From assembly GCF_029227915.1 (NCBI RefSeq), contig NC_079876.1, positions 35,321,828-35,385,827 on the forward strand: a stretch of 64,000 nt of DNA, read 5' to 3'. Source of the stretch: Hydractinia symbiolongicarpus. Taxonomy: Eukaryota > Cnidaria > Hydrozoa > Anthoathecata > Hydractiniidae. Under the pieces are notes generated by a model that saw only the letters and a program-made list of their open reading frames with translations, ran no database searches and had not been told where the DNA came from. Position 1 is the stretch's first letter. Each line of letters opens with the position of its first letter. The position numbers and the translations under genes were made by a program. Of the stretch, positions 10,590 to 21,776 are shown in pieces.

Positions 10590-11518
10590 ATTATAGGTTG
10601 TTATCAAATTCCCTGAAGTCGTCACAAATATGCTTACCATTTTCACTAAATATATTCTCTTCAGCAAAATTATTGGCTATATTGACAATTAGTATTAATT
10701 TTTTTTCAGTGTTTTGAAATTATCGGGAAATTCACCGAGATTATAATTAAGTTAACACACAAATTTACGCTAACTTTACGCAAGTAGGTTTGTAATTTAA
10801 TTTTTTTAGTTTATTATGTTATATATTTTTATTTTGCCTAAAAATAGATTGAAGTTTTTTTTAATTTTTAGTTTACAAAGATTTGTAACTAAAAGCTCAT
10901 ATTTATTTTTTAAAAGAAAAAGTCTAGGTTTGCCTATTTACAAGATTTTTATTTATAAAAAATATTTAATCAAAATATGTCCCAATTTCAACATAATTTT
11001 TTCATATAATATTATTCATTTGATATTTGCTATGTGGGCTATTCTACATATACATGCACTTCGTCTAACAAGATCCCATCATCTAAAAAATTACGTAATG
11101 TTGTACAATACTACCATGCTATTGGTCAACAGCTCTCTTGGCTTGCCGCACTACAAAATGGTGGACATACTGCGGTGCTTCCACACAGACAGTAATTTTG
11201 TTGATGACATTTTGTTCTTATTTAGCTAGAAAGGATATACCTTAGAGATAACGGCGTCGTCCATGCTCAATTTTCCTCAGGAAACGTTAAATTGATATTT
11301 ATGGGTGGGTTGGTTTCAATGTTTAAGGTTTTTGTCACAGCGATTTGACTTTAGGAACCGTTTAAGAAGAAAAATGAAAATCTTTTAACTAGCTAGATAG
11401 CTAGTTAGAGCAGAGCATAGCTAGCTAGCTATATAATGAGTCGCACCCTCTTGTTATATACAATACATAAATTTCTTTCTTCACATTTTCAGTAGTAGGC
11501 TCTTTCGGCTCTGGTATC
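10590..11518. other. gene-free stretch
   Basis: AT-rich DNA. A 137-codon frame at 10816-11229 is rich in Phe, Ile and Lys as expected from base composition and shows no motif. GCTA microsatellite runs occur at 11,388-11,440. Confidence 0.4.
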
Positions 11519-11520
11519 GT

Positions 11521-11798
11521 GGCGCCGTAGATTAGTGGTTATAGCTCGCGTACTCTGTGCAGGAGACCGGGGTTCGATTCCCCTTGACGACCATTCAACA
11601 CGGGCGAGTGAATGTTACCATAGCCCCGGGTTAACACGACACATGTGAGGGAAATTGGGGAGATGGCACACTAATTAAATCTGCGTAGCTAAAAAAGTTG
11701 CATTAAATACTCTAGGACTCTCCATCTAAGTCATGGCCCTTCCTGGAAATAATAGACAGGGTATATCCCTCGATATTTGTGAGGCTAGCATCTATCTG
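11521..11798 (+). mobile_element. tRNA-derived SINE, copy 1
   Basis: A tRNA-like head (A box TAGATTAGTGGTT, B box GGGGTTCGATTCCCC) is followed by a unique body and a short ATCTATCT tail. Body landmarks are GGGCGAGTGAATGTTACCAT, GGGTTAACACGACACATG, TTAAATACTCTAGGACTCTC and ATAGACAGGGTATATCCCTC. Two further copies lie on the minus strand at 48.2-48.6 and 63.7-64.0 kb. This one lacks about 60 bp of the internal body that both others have. There is no poly(A); the simple-repeat tail is the 3' end. Confidence 0.8.
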
Positions 11799-11799
11799 T

Positions 11800-12640
11800 G
11801 TGGTAGAAAAAATGATGCTAGGTAAAACAAAGTTACTTTTAGTCCATTTTATCACACAAAGGCATTGTTATAATTGCCCAGTTTATTAGGCTATTTCTGA
11901 GGATTTTTAATTCAGTTTCTCCTAAACGAATGCTTTCTTTGAGGATTTCTAATTCAGTTTTTCGTAAACAAAAGCCTAAACACCAAAAATGTTGAAACAA
12001 ATCCCTAAAATTCAAATCCAACTTACAGCAAATCCTGAATTACAATCAACCCATTAGCACAAAGCCAGGGGGTGGTCGCTTGTTACCCTACTAATAATAC
12101 AAGAATTAATTATGTTTGTTCAGGTAATGAACCCATTCTGGCTTAAAACAGAAGATTTCCTGATATTAACCATGGGAGCAAAGAGCAATAGAATTAAAAT
12201 AGTAATGTAATTCTGACCGCAGAAAAATCGTTTGAGTCTAATTTTTTGAGCATAATTTTTCCATCTTAACTATTCTGATTTCTTGCTGATAAGGTTATGC
12301 TGGCTCTCGTAGTTAGCATTGTTAAGGCTTTTAATGAATTCAAATAAACCAGAAGGCATAAATCTATACCCGATGATAGTTTAAGACCTAAAACAATGTT
12401 TAGAGAGAAAGAGAAATGTATATTCTTGCACAGGTGCATATCGCGCACACGCCACAGTCAACTGCAACAAATACTTGATCATCCAAGACCTAGTGGGGTA
12501 AGTCGTTACCATGCCGTGCTTAGTCATGGATATCAAGATAAAGTCACTACCATGCCGTGCTTAGCCATGCATATCAAAATCAATGCTGCAAATGAGTAAA
12601 AATAATTCTAAAACACATAGAGGATATCAAAAATCAACAC
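11800..12640. other. gene-free stretch
   Basis: Noncoding. A ~50-bp tandem duplication (ACCATGCCGTGCTTAG twice) lies at 12,490-12,580, immediately before the virus-like island. Confidence 0.45.
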
Positions 12641-13018
12641 ATGCGCTGTAACGCTCTACGTATTGACCGCGCTAAGAAAAAAGAAAATAAGGGTTGCAAA
12701 GAGAAGATGTTAAAGTACGCAACAGAGGAGATCAAAACGCAGGACACGTGCAACAAGGCCGTTGAGAAGGATCGCTGCGTGCTCGAGTTTGTACCATACC
12801 GGTTCAAGACGCAGGACATGCGCAGTAAAGCTTTCAATAAGAACCATGAGGTGTTCTGGTTAATTCCGAAACAATTCAAGACACAAAATATGTGCAGCGA
12901 AGTCGTTGAATATCATGCTTGTTTGCTAAGGCTTGTGCCAAGCAAGTTCAGGACCCAAGTCCTCAGATGTTGTTGTAATGTAGATATAAAATGGTACTCT
13001 GTTACTGGTGCTCTGTAG
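12641..13018 (+). pseudogene. KTQ-type ~33-residue repeat protein (giant-virus-like), partial
   Basis: A 125-codon frame with at least three tandem units. Each has a Lys/Arg-Thr-Gln core followed by Met-Cys or a similar pair, a helix with an Ala-Val or Val-Val, a Leu, and a Val/Ile-Pro turn (EIKTQDTC, RFKTQDM, QFKTQNMC, KFRTQ). Such repeats resemble the DUF4116-like repeat proteins known from giant viruses, bacteria and some animal genomes. Third codon positions are much richer in G/C than in the surrounding DNA, which suggests foreign origin. It is directly followed, in another frame, by a zinc module. This is probably the tail of a longer, decayed gene; the upstream part is not visible. Confidence 0.45.
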
Positions 13019-13368
13019 AACTGTACAACAAAATAGGCGTCAGGTGCCCCAAGAGATATAATCCAAAGCAGGTTAGTACAAAACATAAGAAGGAATCTGG
13101 ATTTTTTTCATGTAAAGGAAAACATAGCTGCTCATATAGGCAAACTCATATAGGATGACGACGGCGGCGAGACGAGTACGAGGGCTACTTTTGTGGCAAT
13201 GCGTGCTGCTTGGCTTACGTGGAGGAGCGAAATGTGTATGATAGTGCGTACGAAATGTCGCTGTGGCTATTTAAAAGGCGCTACAAAGGAAGGCCTGTCT
13301 TGGACTGGAGACGCCTCAGAAGATTTGGAGGTGACTTGACGCAAAAGGAATTTTGCGGGTTGATTTGA
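13003..13368 (+). pseudogene. FCS-type zinc module resembling NCLDV late transcription factor (VLTF2-like), broken
   Basis: In frame 1, a YWCSVELYNKIGV piece with a downstream Pro-Lys-Arg-Tyr appears at 13,003-13,071. After a stop near 13,153, a GYFCGNACCLAYVEE piece and a C-terminal RRFGGDLTQKEF piece follow (13,171-13,368). The order WC...IGV.P+KY, then GxFCS-like, then FGGxLT is what I know from the VLTF2-like proteins of large DNA viruses and related MYM/FCS zinc fingers. It is interrupted by a stop or an unrecognised intron, so it is annotated as broken. GC-rich codons match the preceding repeat gene, and both may come from one insertion. Alternative: a host or transposon MYM-type finger. 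Confidence 0.45.
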
Positions 13369-15340
13369 AACTTCGGAGTTATAAGATGAATTTTTTTTTA
13401 AAAATACTACTAATAAATCTGCATCAACATACACATTTTCTTAAAGCATAGTTATGGGTCTATGTTAGATAGTACTAATGCTTATAAGAAGCATGCTGGT
13501 GTATTCAGCACATTTTTCTGTGAGCCTAATGCCAGTTTTATTTACAACAACCGTCCTTTTTAGACAAGTTACTTCAGTGCAGCTTGATTTCTAGTAAACC
13601 TTTTGCATAATCGTGGAAATATTTTTAATAAACTTTCACAAACTCAATGAACCGTTATTTTTTAAAAAAATGCGCACTAACGGTCATTTTAAAACAATTG
13701 CGGAAAAAACTTTCGCGAAAAAGACAAAATTCGCAAAACTTAAGTATGACTTTGAAGTAACAACTTAAGCACAAATTGGCAAAAATTAAAAAGCTGCTGT
13801 TTATTTCCTTGTACACGTGTCGAAACAAGATTTTTTTGGCAAAAATTGTGGAGCACGTTTGTTACGCGAAGTATATCAAGAAAAATATTGAGATTTTCAA
13901 AATTTTGATAGAAAAAAAATCATATAAAATCAGCTTAAGGAAATATGACTGATATTTTTTCACAAAAAGGTAGGTTTTTTTTTGTCTAACAGAACAAATA
14001 AGTTTCGACCAAGCAGCTCTTATAAAGAAATAGGCTTTGTCCCCCCCCCACCCCCCCTCCGTTTTTTCCGATTTTCCATTTGCCGGAAGCGAAAGGACTG
14101 GGAAGTACACACAAGCAATCAGAAAACGGCTAGCATCTAATTTGAATTATCGTGTATTTTACGGATCTAACTCAAATACATGGTTTATACCAAATCCTGA
14201 AAATAATTGGCTTAGCTGGCATGCTATTTCTCTTTATATTTGGACTTGGAAAGCTTGTATATACCTTTTGAAGGCACATTATATTAATTTGAACATTTAT
14301 AAGGCGCAAAAACGGGTTATATTTACGGCTTCATTAAAAAGACGATTTTAAAGTACCAAATTATCAGCTTGAATTGGCATGTTTGTGGTATTCTTTTCAT
14401 ACAGCAGAAGAAAAGTGAGTTGCGAAGGTACGGATGATTTGAAAGTTATATTTACGTAGCTAACTAAATTACTTTTTGGTGCCTGTGGCCACCATGGGAA
14501 ATATTTTTTGCTGTCATTAGCTAGCTAGGTAGATAACTACCTCTAGCTACAGTCAGAAGAAGAAAATTCAATTCATAATGATTAACAAAACTCTTTTTTT
14601 TTAAATTTTATTATACAATTTTTAAATATTTGCTAAAACTCAAGTTGCTTCTTTTTTTTGTTGCATCATGGAAATAAAAATAAGTCACCAATCCAAAACT
14701 AACAGGGGAAGATACCTCTTTATTCTTTAAGGTATTTGCTCATTTGTGGTTAAAAACTTTTGTACTGTTGCTACTAGGGTCTTTTTACTATTTTACTTTG
14801 TTTACCTACTTTCGCATGTTGTTAAATTCGTCAACACTCGAACCTAGCAATACATTTTTCAAGAAGTGATCTTATGTACGACGAGTAAAGTCACAAATGA
14901 CCAATTGGACTTTTTTTGGATAATGGTGGCAACCGTTAATGGAATTATTTTTTATTCTTTTTCTGTCAAAAATTTGAAGCTGTTTTATAAATCTTGGTAA
15001 AGTTAATAAAATGTTCTCGTTTCTGTAGATTGTTTGTTTTTGTTTATTGTTTCCCGTGAATTTTTTAAATTCATTTGGTTTTCATTACTAGTGCCGTTAT
15101 TTTTACGTGAAAAAACCCCACAAGATGCTTTGTTCTTTTATCTTGTCGCAAGTGCTTTAAGATGCCCCAGATCTTTCACCACAATAGAAGCAAACGTCTG
15201 GAAAGGTCACAGTTTTTGACGCATAGTATGTGGATTTCATATCCGACTTCTCGCATGACATCGACATTGGTACTATTACAGTAGAATGGTATTTATGACC
15301 GTCAGGGAAAAGCGGCAAACCACAGACATATATTCCATCG
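13369..15340. other. gene-free stretch
   Basis: AT-rich, with a poly-C run (CCCCCCCCCACCCCCCC near 14,041). Short frames at 13862-14110, 14037-14351 and 15034-15219 show no recognisable motif. Confidence 0.45.
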
Positions 15341-15342
15341 TC

Positions 15343-16800
15343 TTATCTTCTTTTAATGAGCACAAGTTCTCCATGTTTGAGCTTTGATACGGAGAAGATA
15401 CATCGTGGTCTCCAGCAGTTGGTACAATTTATCTTGGAAAGCACTCGTTGCGATACTAATAGTGATTGGTTCTTTTTGCCAATTTCAGTAGACTGCACCG
15501 AGAACTTCAGAGAAGGACGATCTTTTTCAGAGGCGGTATTTCCATACAATGTCTGCAATGACTGATAGTGTTCTTTCGATCAGTCTAGGACAGAATCAGG
15601 GATAAACGATAGAGCATCAAATATTTCCTCTTAAAGACGAATTGGCTGCATGGTCGAGCAAAACGGACATTCCGAATCTTTACACATTTTCACTTAAAAG
15701 CCGCAGCAAGTTGATTGACAATGCTTTTCGTTAAATTCCGTATAGTGATGACAGATCTTTAATGCAGCACGGCTGAGGTTCTAGGTATCGATAGTTGGGT
15801 CGATCAGCATGATTGATTCTTTCAGTTCATTAATCGCTGCGTCAGTTGCAGCTTCTTCACACAGTATGCTCTTTTCTTTCATTGACATTGACTTAAATCT
15901 TTCATTGACTAGGCCAGTGACTGGTTTCATGGCGTCAGTAAACGCTTCTTCCAGTCTTTCGGTTCTCGTACTAGCATTACGCAGATGATTCATGCTATTT
16001 ATGCTTTTCATTATTTTTCATACTTCTCTTCCATTACATTTCTTTCCAAGGCACAATTCTGCAGTGCAATAGTGAGAAGTGACATAATTCTCTCAGCAGG
16101 ATTGACCAACTTTGTGTTGGTCAGCATCTCAAAGCAATTAACATGTCGATGTCTAACTGTAACAATAAAACAATTATAGATATTTGTGTTCAGTAGCGGA
16201 AAGGCTCTTAGTAATACTCTTATTTTCGGGATCACGCAGTGGGAAAATCTGTCTATGTTTTTTAGCACCGGGTTCTAAATTTTTGTCCATATGGCGCACG
16301 ATGTTTTTACAGGCGTCAACTAATTTAACTAAAACTTGGTGTAGTAAAATAAAGTCGGTTTTACAGAGCCATGGGTGGGTGAGGTTACATGACAGATATA
16401 CAATCATTTCATTCAGGTCTTTTTCCAGATAGTCGAGGTTTCGGAACTTTTTTGCTAATAAAATCATTCAAATTCTCGAATGGTTTGAATGTTTCAGGAA
16501 TCGGATTCCCGCGATCAGTAAAATACTTGTGATGACATGTTATTTGCCACAAAACATCACTCAATTTTTTTACGAGTAATTTTCAAAAGGAATTAACATT
16601 TCCACTGAAAAACTTAACGTTGTAAGCGTCAAATAAGTTAACAACGTCAATATAAAGCTTATCATTCGGATTTTTTCGGCTGTTTTTAGTACCAAATGAA
16701 GCTTTTTTAAATTCTCACACAGAACTGGTTTTACTGATGAGTTCAACGGGACAATGTGGTTAGTACAATCTTTTGTACTCGTACTGTAGATAGTGACCTA
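15343..16800 (-). pseudogene. decayed minus-strand gene, family not recognised
   Basis: Several minus-strand pieces in different frames look like former coding sequence. At about 16,480-16,580 a piece reads LSDVLWQITCHHKYF then DRGNPIPETFKPFENLNDF. At 16,174-16,467 a Leu-rich helical piece contains LCKTDFILLHQVLVKLVDAC. At 15,781-16,268 further helical pieces follow. At 15,343-15,558 a CTNCWRPRCIFS element could bind metal. Frame changes and stops separate them. I do not recognise the family; abundant Cys/His at the C-terminus and the mobile-element setting suggest a transposon-derived protein, but this is inference. The order on the minus strand is consistent with one decayed gene rather than chance frames. 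Confidence 0.4.
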
Positions 16801-17640
16801 CAAAGGGTAACAATTGGTTGTAGAAATACCAATTGATTCTGACTTAAAGCCTTTCGCACTTTACAAAGACAAAGAGTAAAACTCACGGCCTGTATTCAAG
16901 TTGCACTTTATTTTCAGATTAGGCTGTACAGTAATTTTGATCAAACAAACAAATACAAAGTAATGGGTAAAAAGAATAAACGTTGTTCGTTACAATAAAA
17001 AATACAAACGACAGAAATAAAAAAAGCCCAGCTAACATATATGATTGGAGGTCAAAAAAAAAAAGCAACCGATACAAAACTTTTCTCACAGCAACATTTT
17101 CCTCTTCTTTTTTGTAAATGGAGTTCAAGATATCTACAAAGTTTTTCTCATCTTAAAAGAAATAAATTCGTTCTTTTTTATGTTGTTTTTATGAGTTTGT
17201 CTTTACTGCAACCCAAAGTGAGTTTGACATTTTCCTCTTCGTAAATTCACGTTGGCAAACTTTATATAAACGTGCGATATAAAAAACATTTCCCCGCTAT
17301 TCGAAACTGTATGATCAGGATCAATTAAAGACACAGGAATTCGACTCTTCTTTTTCCAACGTTTAACAAAAGTTATTGGTTTTGGCGGATGGTGTCAATG
17401 AATGTGGCTGGTGTCTTGCAGGAGGCAGGGGATGCTTACTCAAGGGCCCGCACCAGATCCCAAGCGTGAGTGAATTTCACCAATCCTCATGTTTCCACAT
17501 TCATAGGTGTTTGTTTCAGTACAGCCAAAATCCATTAGCTTTTCGATCATCCCTGTAAAGGGGAGAATACAGAGGTTTTCCAGTGGCTTCTTATTCTTTG
17601 GAGAGAAACCTCCTTTTTTAACATCTTTGTCTTAAAAGGC
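16801..17640. other. gene-free stretch
   Basis: No supported gene. A 60-codon frame at 17376-17558 is Cys/Gly-rich but without family pattern. The right part may be the 3' region of the THAP-DDE relic. Confidence 0.4.
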
Positions 17641-17643
17641 TAG

Positions 17644-18790
17644 CTATATCTGCATTGCGATGTAGTTACTCCTATTCTCTTGAAATGTCTTGTTAAGAAC
17701 TGATTTGATGTAAAGCATTTTAGGGTCAGGCGTATTATAAGCTGGTTTTCCTTGAAATAAACCATCTTTAATTTCGAAACCTTTGTCGGCCATTATGGAA
17801 TCCTCAGATTCAAGCAATTTCAGAAATCCACATTGTCGGGTACTTTTTTTATCACTACTTCTCCCGCCAAATAGATCAGAGACAAATGTCACTGCACCAC
17901 AAGGTGCAACACCTACTAGACTTTTTACGGTGTTGTGGTGTTTGTAGCTAGAAAAAGTTGCTGACTCACTTCTGTATGAACAGGACATCTCTATAAAGGT
18001 TTCAGTGCAATCAAGTATAACAGGGGTTGTCGGGTATAATTCCTGAATTCCTGAAATGATTTTAGCATCGTTTCCATCACTGTTTTCTTCGAAGCCCATA
18101 TTGATGGTGCTCTAAGTTGTGTATGTGAAAAGACTATCCAGGTTATAAGTATGAGGCTTATATAACTAAATCACATTTTAAATGGAATATCTTAGTCCTC
18201 TATAGGAAAGCCACATCTCAGTCGAATAAGTATCATGAAAAATTCGATTTCTGGGTTGGTCACTCTTGTTCGACCGTGTTCACCTTCACATGTTTTTGTA
18301 TTTTCATCATTTGTATTTGATCCCTGGTAAAGAAGATGGTTACTACTAGTTTAAACATTTGATAACTTTCAAAGCCAATAAGGTCCTCTAATTTTTTGAT
18401 ATCCTGCTGAAGTTTTTTTTCAGCACTGATCACAGGATGTTTTGGTTTTAAAGGGAAAGGTAGCTTCCTTTTTAAGCCACAACTGACCAAGCTTGTCCTT
18501 TTTTTAATAGGTGTCGGTGTTATAGTTTTTGGCACGATAGTAGGCACATTTATTCATGTATGTTCTTTTGCCATCCTTGAAGTGGGATGAACATACTCTG
18601 TAAGCAGCTGTTGGCTTGAAGTTTTTTCTGCTAAGTTTTCATAGCCAGACTTTTCTTGAGCCTTAATTTTTGGAATAACATAAAATGACAAATCCTTGTT
18701 TCTTTTCAAGTTATTGTAGCAGACGGGAACACAACATGTGAAATCCCCACTGCTCCAGTTTTCGACCTGGAAATCCGTTTAAAAAAATAT
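17644..18790 (-). pseudogene. THAP zinc finger plus DDE_Tnp_4-type transposase relic
   Basis: Reading the minus strand, 18,775-18,640 carries a THAP-like start (TCCVPVCYNN then LSFYVIPK) and an HPTSR-like element. 18,547-18,260 is a basic, coiled-coil-like linker. 17,644-18,099 is a DDE domain core with VILDCTETF (first Asp), a SSYKHHNTVK block, TFVSDLFGG...SDK (second Asp region) and MADKGFEI. This set is typical of THAP-DDE_Tnp_4 transposons (PIF/Harbinger-ISL2EU group). The helix-turn-helix region between linker and DDE core, and the C-terminal Glu region, are missing or unreadable, so it is a non-functional relic. Terminal repeats were not found. Confidence 0.7.
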
Positions 18791-19284
18791 GTAAGCGAAC
18801 TAACTGAGGCCGCCTCTAAGTTAGTTGGAGATGTGTAGCTTTGAAAAAATCCTATTGTCTAACGCTGGAGAAAGTAAAAAATTTCAGCGCACTGCATATC
18901 TTCTTCTTGTGACGCCATTTTGTGTTTACGTTTTGACTTCATTTACCACAATGCATTGCGCGATTTCGAAATAATGGGAACAGTGAATTTTTTTGCCAAT
19001 GTCATACTGCATTTGTATTGTACCCTTGAGCATGTCTCTTATTCGCTGTCTTAAAATTTTGAATCTAGCACTTTCGCTCTGCTTTACACATCTAAAATAG
19101 TTTGAAACAAAAACAAATAACACAAGCCTAAGTAAAAGGGCACTGACATGAAAGGCATTGGCATGAAAAAAAATACTGAAGTTGAGTTTTACTGAGAAAA
19201 ACGGGCTATTGACATTTTTTAATACCCAGTGATGGGGGTTGCATTTTAACCCTATTGAACTGGGGCAAACATGACGAGGCGAAC

Positions 19285-19720
19285 CTGCAGATTTACCCAC
19301 GGGCTAACGACCTAGGCATCCCTTCTATGAACCCGCGCTAATAATAGCCGTATTATTTTTCTGATTTTGTTTAAAGAAATTTTGTTTGAAATATTTTCAG
19401 CCGAAATAGCAAATGCAATGTATTTTATACGACTCTTGTGCATTTTACGGGCTAGACTAGCCTCTGTATTAATAATCCCCGCATTGTGTATCACCCTGAA
19501 AAATGTGGTGCAAAACACGCACGAAATAGCTATCCTACGACGAGCAAAATAAGAGCACCGGCGGAGTCGTGGAATTATCTTCCTTATTACTAGGTATCTT
19601 GTCTCTGTGTGTGTGCATTAGTCAGTCGTGTTACAGGAACATAAAAGTGCGATATATGAAGGATTGGCGACCCGGTGGATTTTTCCACAATCTCTATAAT
19701 AATGCCCGTATTTTTGTCCG
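19285..19720. repeat. diverged copy of the GGATTTTTCCACGGG minisatellite
   Basis: Pieces such as CACGGGCTAACGACCTAG, AATAATAGCCGTATTAT, GTGTTACAGGAACATAAAAG and GGCGACCCGGTGGATTTTTC are diverged matches to units of the 125-bp array at 62.03-62.76 kb. Here about two degraded units are separated by unrelated sequence. Confidence 0.6.
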
Positions 19721-21550
19721 TGTTCAAAATAATGCCAAACTTTGAGCTAAGGATGCATGAAATTTTGATGTTCGGAATATGTACAAGGAACGGAAGTCTG
19801 ATGCCAGTAGTGTAACGACTGGTTTTTGGTTGGACTAACATCTGTGAGCCATAATTAAACGATAAAGGAGTAAATAAGAAGAAAAAAGAGTAAACCATGA
19901 CTTTCAAGTATTGCATTGATGTCTGTGGTTTAAATAAGCCTAAACAGGGGTCGATGCTATAAAATATTTTAGGGATTTTGCAGCCAATTTCAAAATAATA
20001 TCAATATTGATATTGACATTGATATGAGATGTTCGTATTAACCTCTCTCCAGCCTTTTTTCAGGCCACAGAGACCCCAGAAGAAAACGCTGTACACATAG
20101 CTGGTGGTGTCAGAAAGCTATTTTGACAAATAAAACTAATTGGTACTTACAAAATACACGAGGCTTATCTTAAAGTACTTAATGGGCTAGACTTTTTGTC
20201 TTGTCTTTGTGGCTTGACGCCCACGCACATCACCCCGGTCATGGTTGGTACTGTCATAAGGTTGACCCACCGCAGCAATGATCTGTGTAAGGCTAAGTGT
20301 TAGGCGCCTTTAACATGTGTAAAGCTACAGCCAGGTTCACAACTCCTGGCGCACAGATCGTTGCCTGCTCTAGTTTGCATTTGTTCCGTTAGAAATTATT
20401 CTAAGATTTATAGTATAGTTTTGTCATAATAATTTTTATTTATTTCACGTGTGCCTATTAATTCAGTTTGAATTGCCTAATTGTATTGTGTGTTGTCTTT
20501 ATTTGTTTTTGTATGTTTTTTTAGTGTTTTGTGCTATACCACTGTTTTACGCGTCCTGTTTAATGGTCATTGTATTTTTCCTAAGAGAGTCCTTGTTAAA
20601 AGGAAGGGTTTTGCTATTATGCAGAATCTTCAGAGGGTTACAACCTGGATAATAATTAACCAGCTGTCATTAGACAAATTATATCGCAACAGCCAGCTGT
20701 TTTTTCACTCCATCATCATACACAAAAAACAAAATATGAAAATAAAGTTTCAACACGATTGTTGATAATAAATGTTAGTGTTTTTTGCTTCTTTAAGCTC
20801 TTTCATAATTCACTCTTGCACGGTTTTATGTTGTGGTAAACTTTTTTGAATTCTCACAATGTTTAACTCGTTCTCAATTATATCAGGAGTAAGCGGACCC
20901 CTCTTAATACATTTTTCTTCTCTCGTAGTCAGCAGATGTTCGTCATGCTCCGATCACAGTGACTTTCTTGAAATAGTACTAGTTTAAATACAATTTAATG
21001 AGGAATTATAATAGTGACACGAGTGTGAAACGTACACTTAAACAAACAGAATCAACAATTATATTACAAACAGGAAATGGGGCTAATTTGAGTGCCGTAA
21101 AGGTTTCGTCGGGATTTAAAAACATTTTCCTGAGTTATGACATCGAAAAACTATTTTTCTTGTATCTAAAAATGGGTTATATATTCTCGCACGCAACATA
21201 CATACTGCAGGGAAAAGATGCTAATAGTTACTCAAATAGAGTTATCCAACTTTTTGATTGCCAAAAAAGAAAGAAAACTTTTTCGTACTTTTCCACGAGA
21301 ACGCCAAAAAACGCTTTCTCTGATTAAACACAGATGTATCTTAGATCTGTGCCCTTTATACCTTGTCAAGCTACTCACTTTTGCTTCAATTTTGCTTTGG
21401 TGACGCCTGCAGATCTAATTTGTCCATTTTTTCTAGATTTCTTTTTTTGCTTATAAGATGTAAGTCATTTTCAAATATACTGTTTAGCGGATTTAGCTCC
21501 TTGTCATTCCACCTTTTCCTAGGTGATAAGTTGCGTGCATTTGGTAATGC
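19721..21550. other. gene-free stretch
   Basis: No gene supported. A GC-richer island at 20,170-20,370 contains short inverted words (CAGGTTCACAACTCCTGG) of unknown nature. Frames at 20,449-20,765 and 20,998-21,635 show composition bias only. Confidence 0.4.
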
Positions 21551-21551
21551 A

Positions 21552-21573
21552 TTTTTTTTTTTTTTTTTTTTTT
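21552..21573 (-). repeat. poly(T): 3' poly(A) tail of the minus-strand LINE
   Basis: 22 consecutive T on the plus strand lie ~200 bp beyond the end of the LINE reading frame. This fits a poly(A) tail on the minus strand and sets the 3' boundary of that LINE. Confidence 0.6.
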
Positions 21574-21776
21574 ATTTCACATTATTTATTGTCGAAAATA
21601 CAATAAAAATAGTCATATTTAAAAAAACTGACTAATTAAAATCGACTTCATGTAACTAACAAATATAAATTAAAAATAATAAATAAACTAAAAAGAATTT
21701 AACCTCAAAAGGTGATCTTATTTCTATATGTATCCTAAATTGTGAATATACAATCTACAAAGACGACACTGACAAG

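Noticed and set aside
10816-11229. 137-codon frame
   Set aside because: Phe/Ile/Lys-rich as expected from AT-rich DNA; no motif, no splice context.
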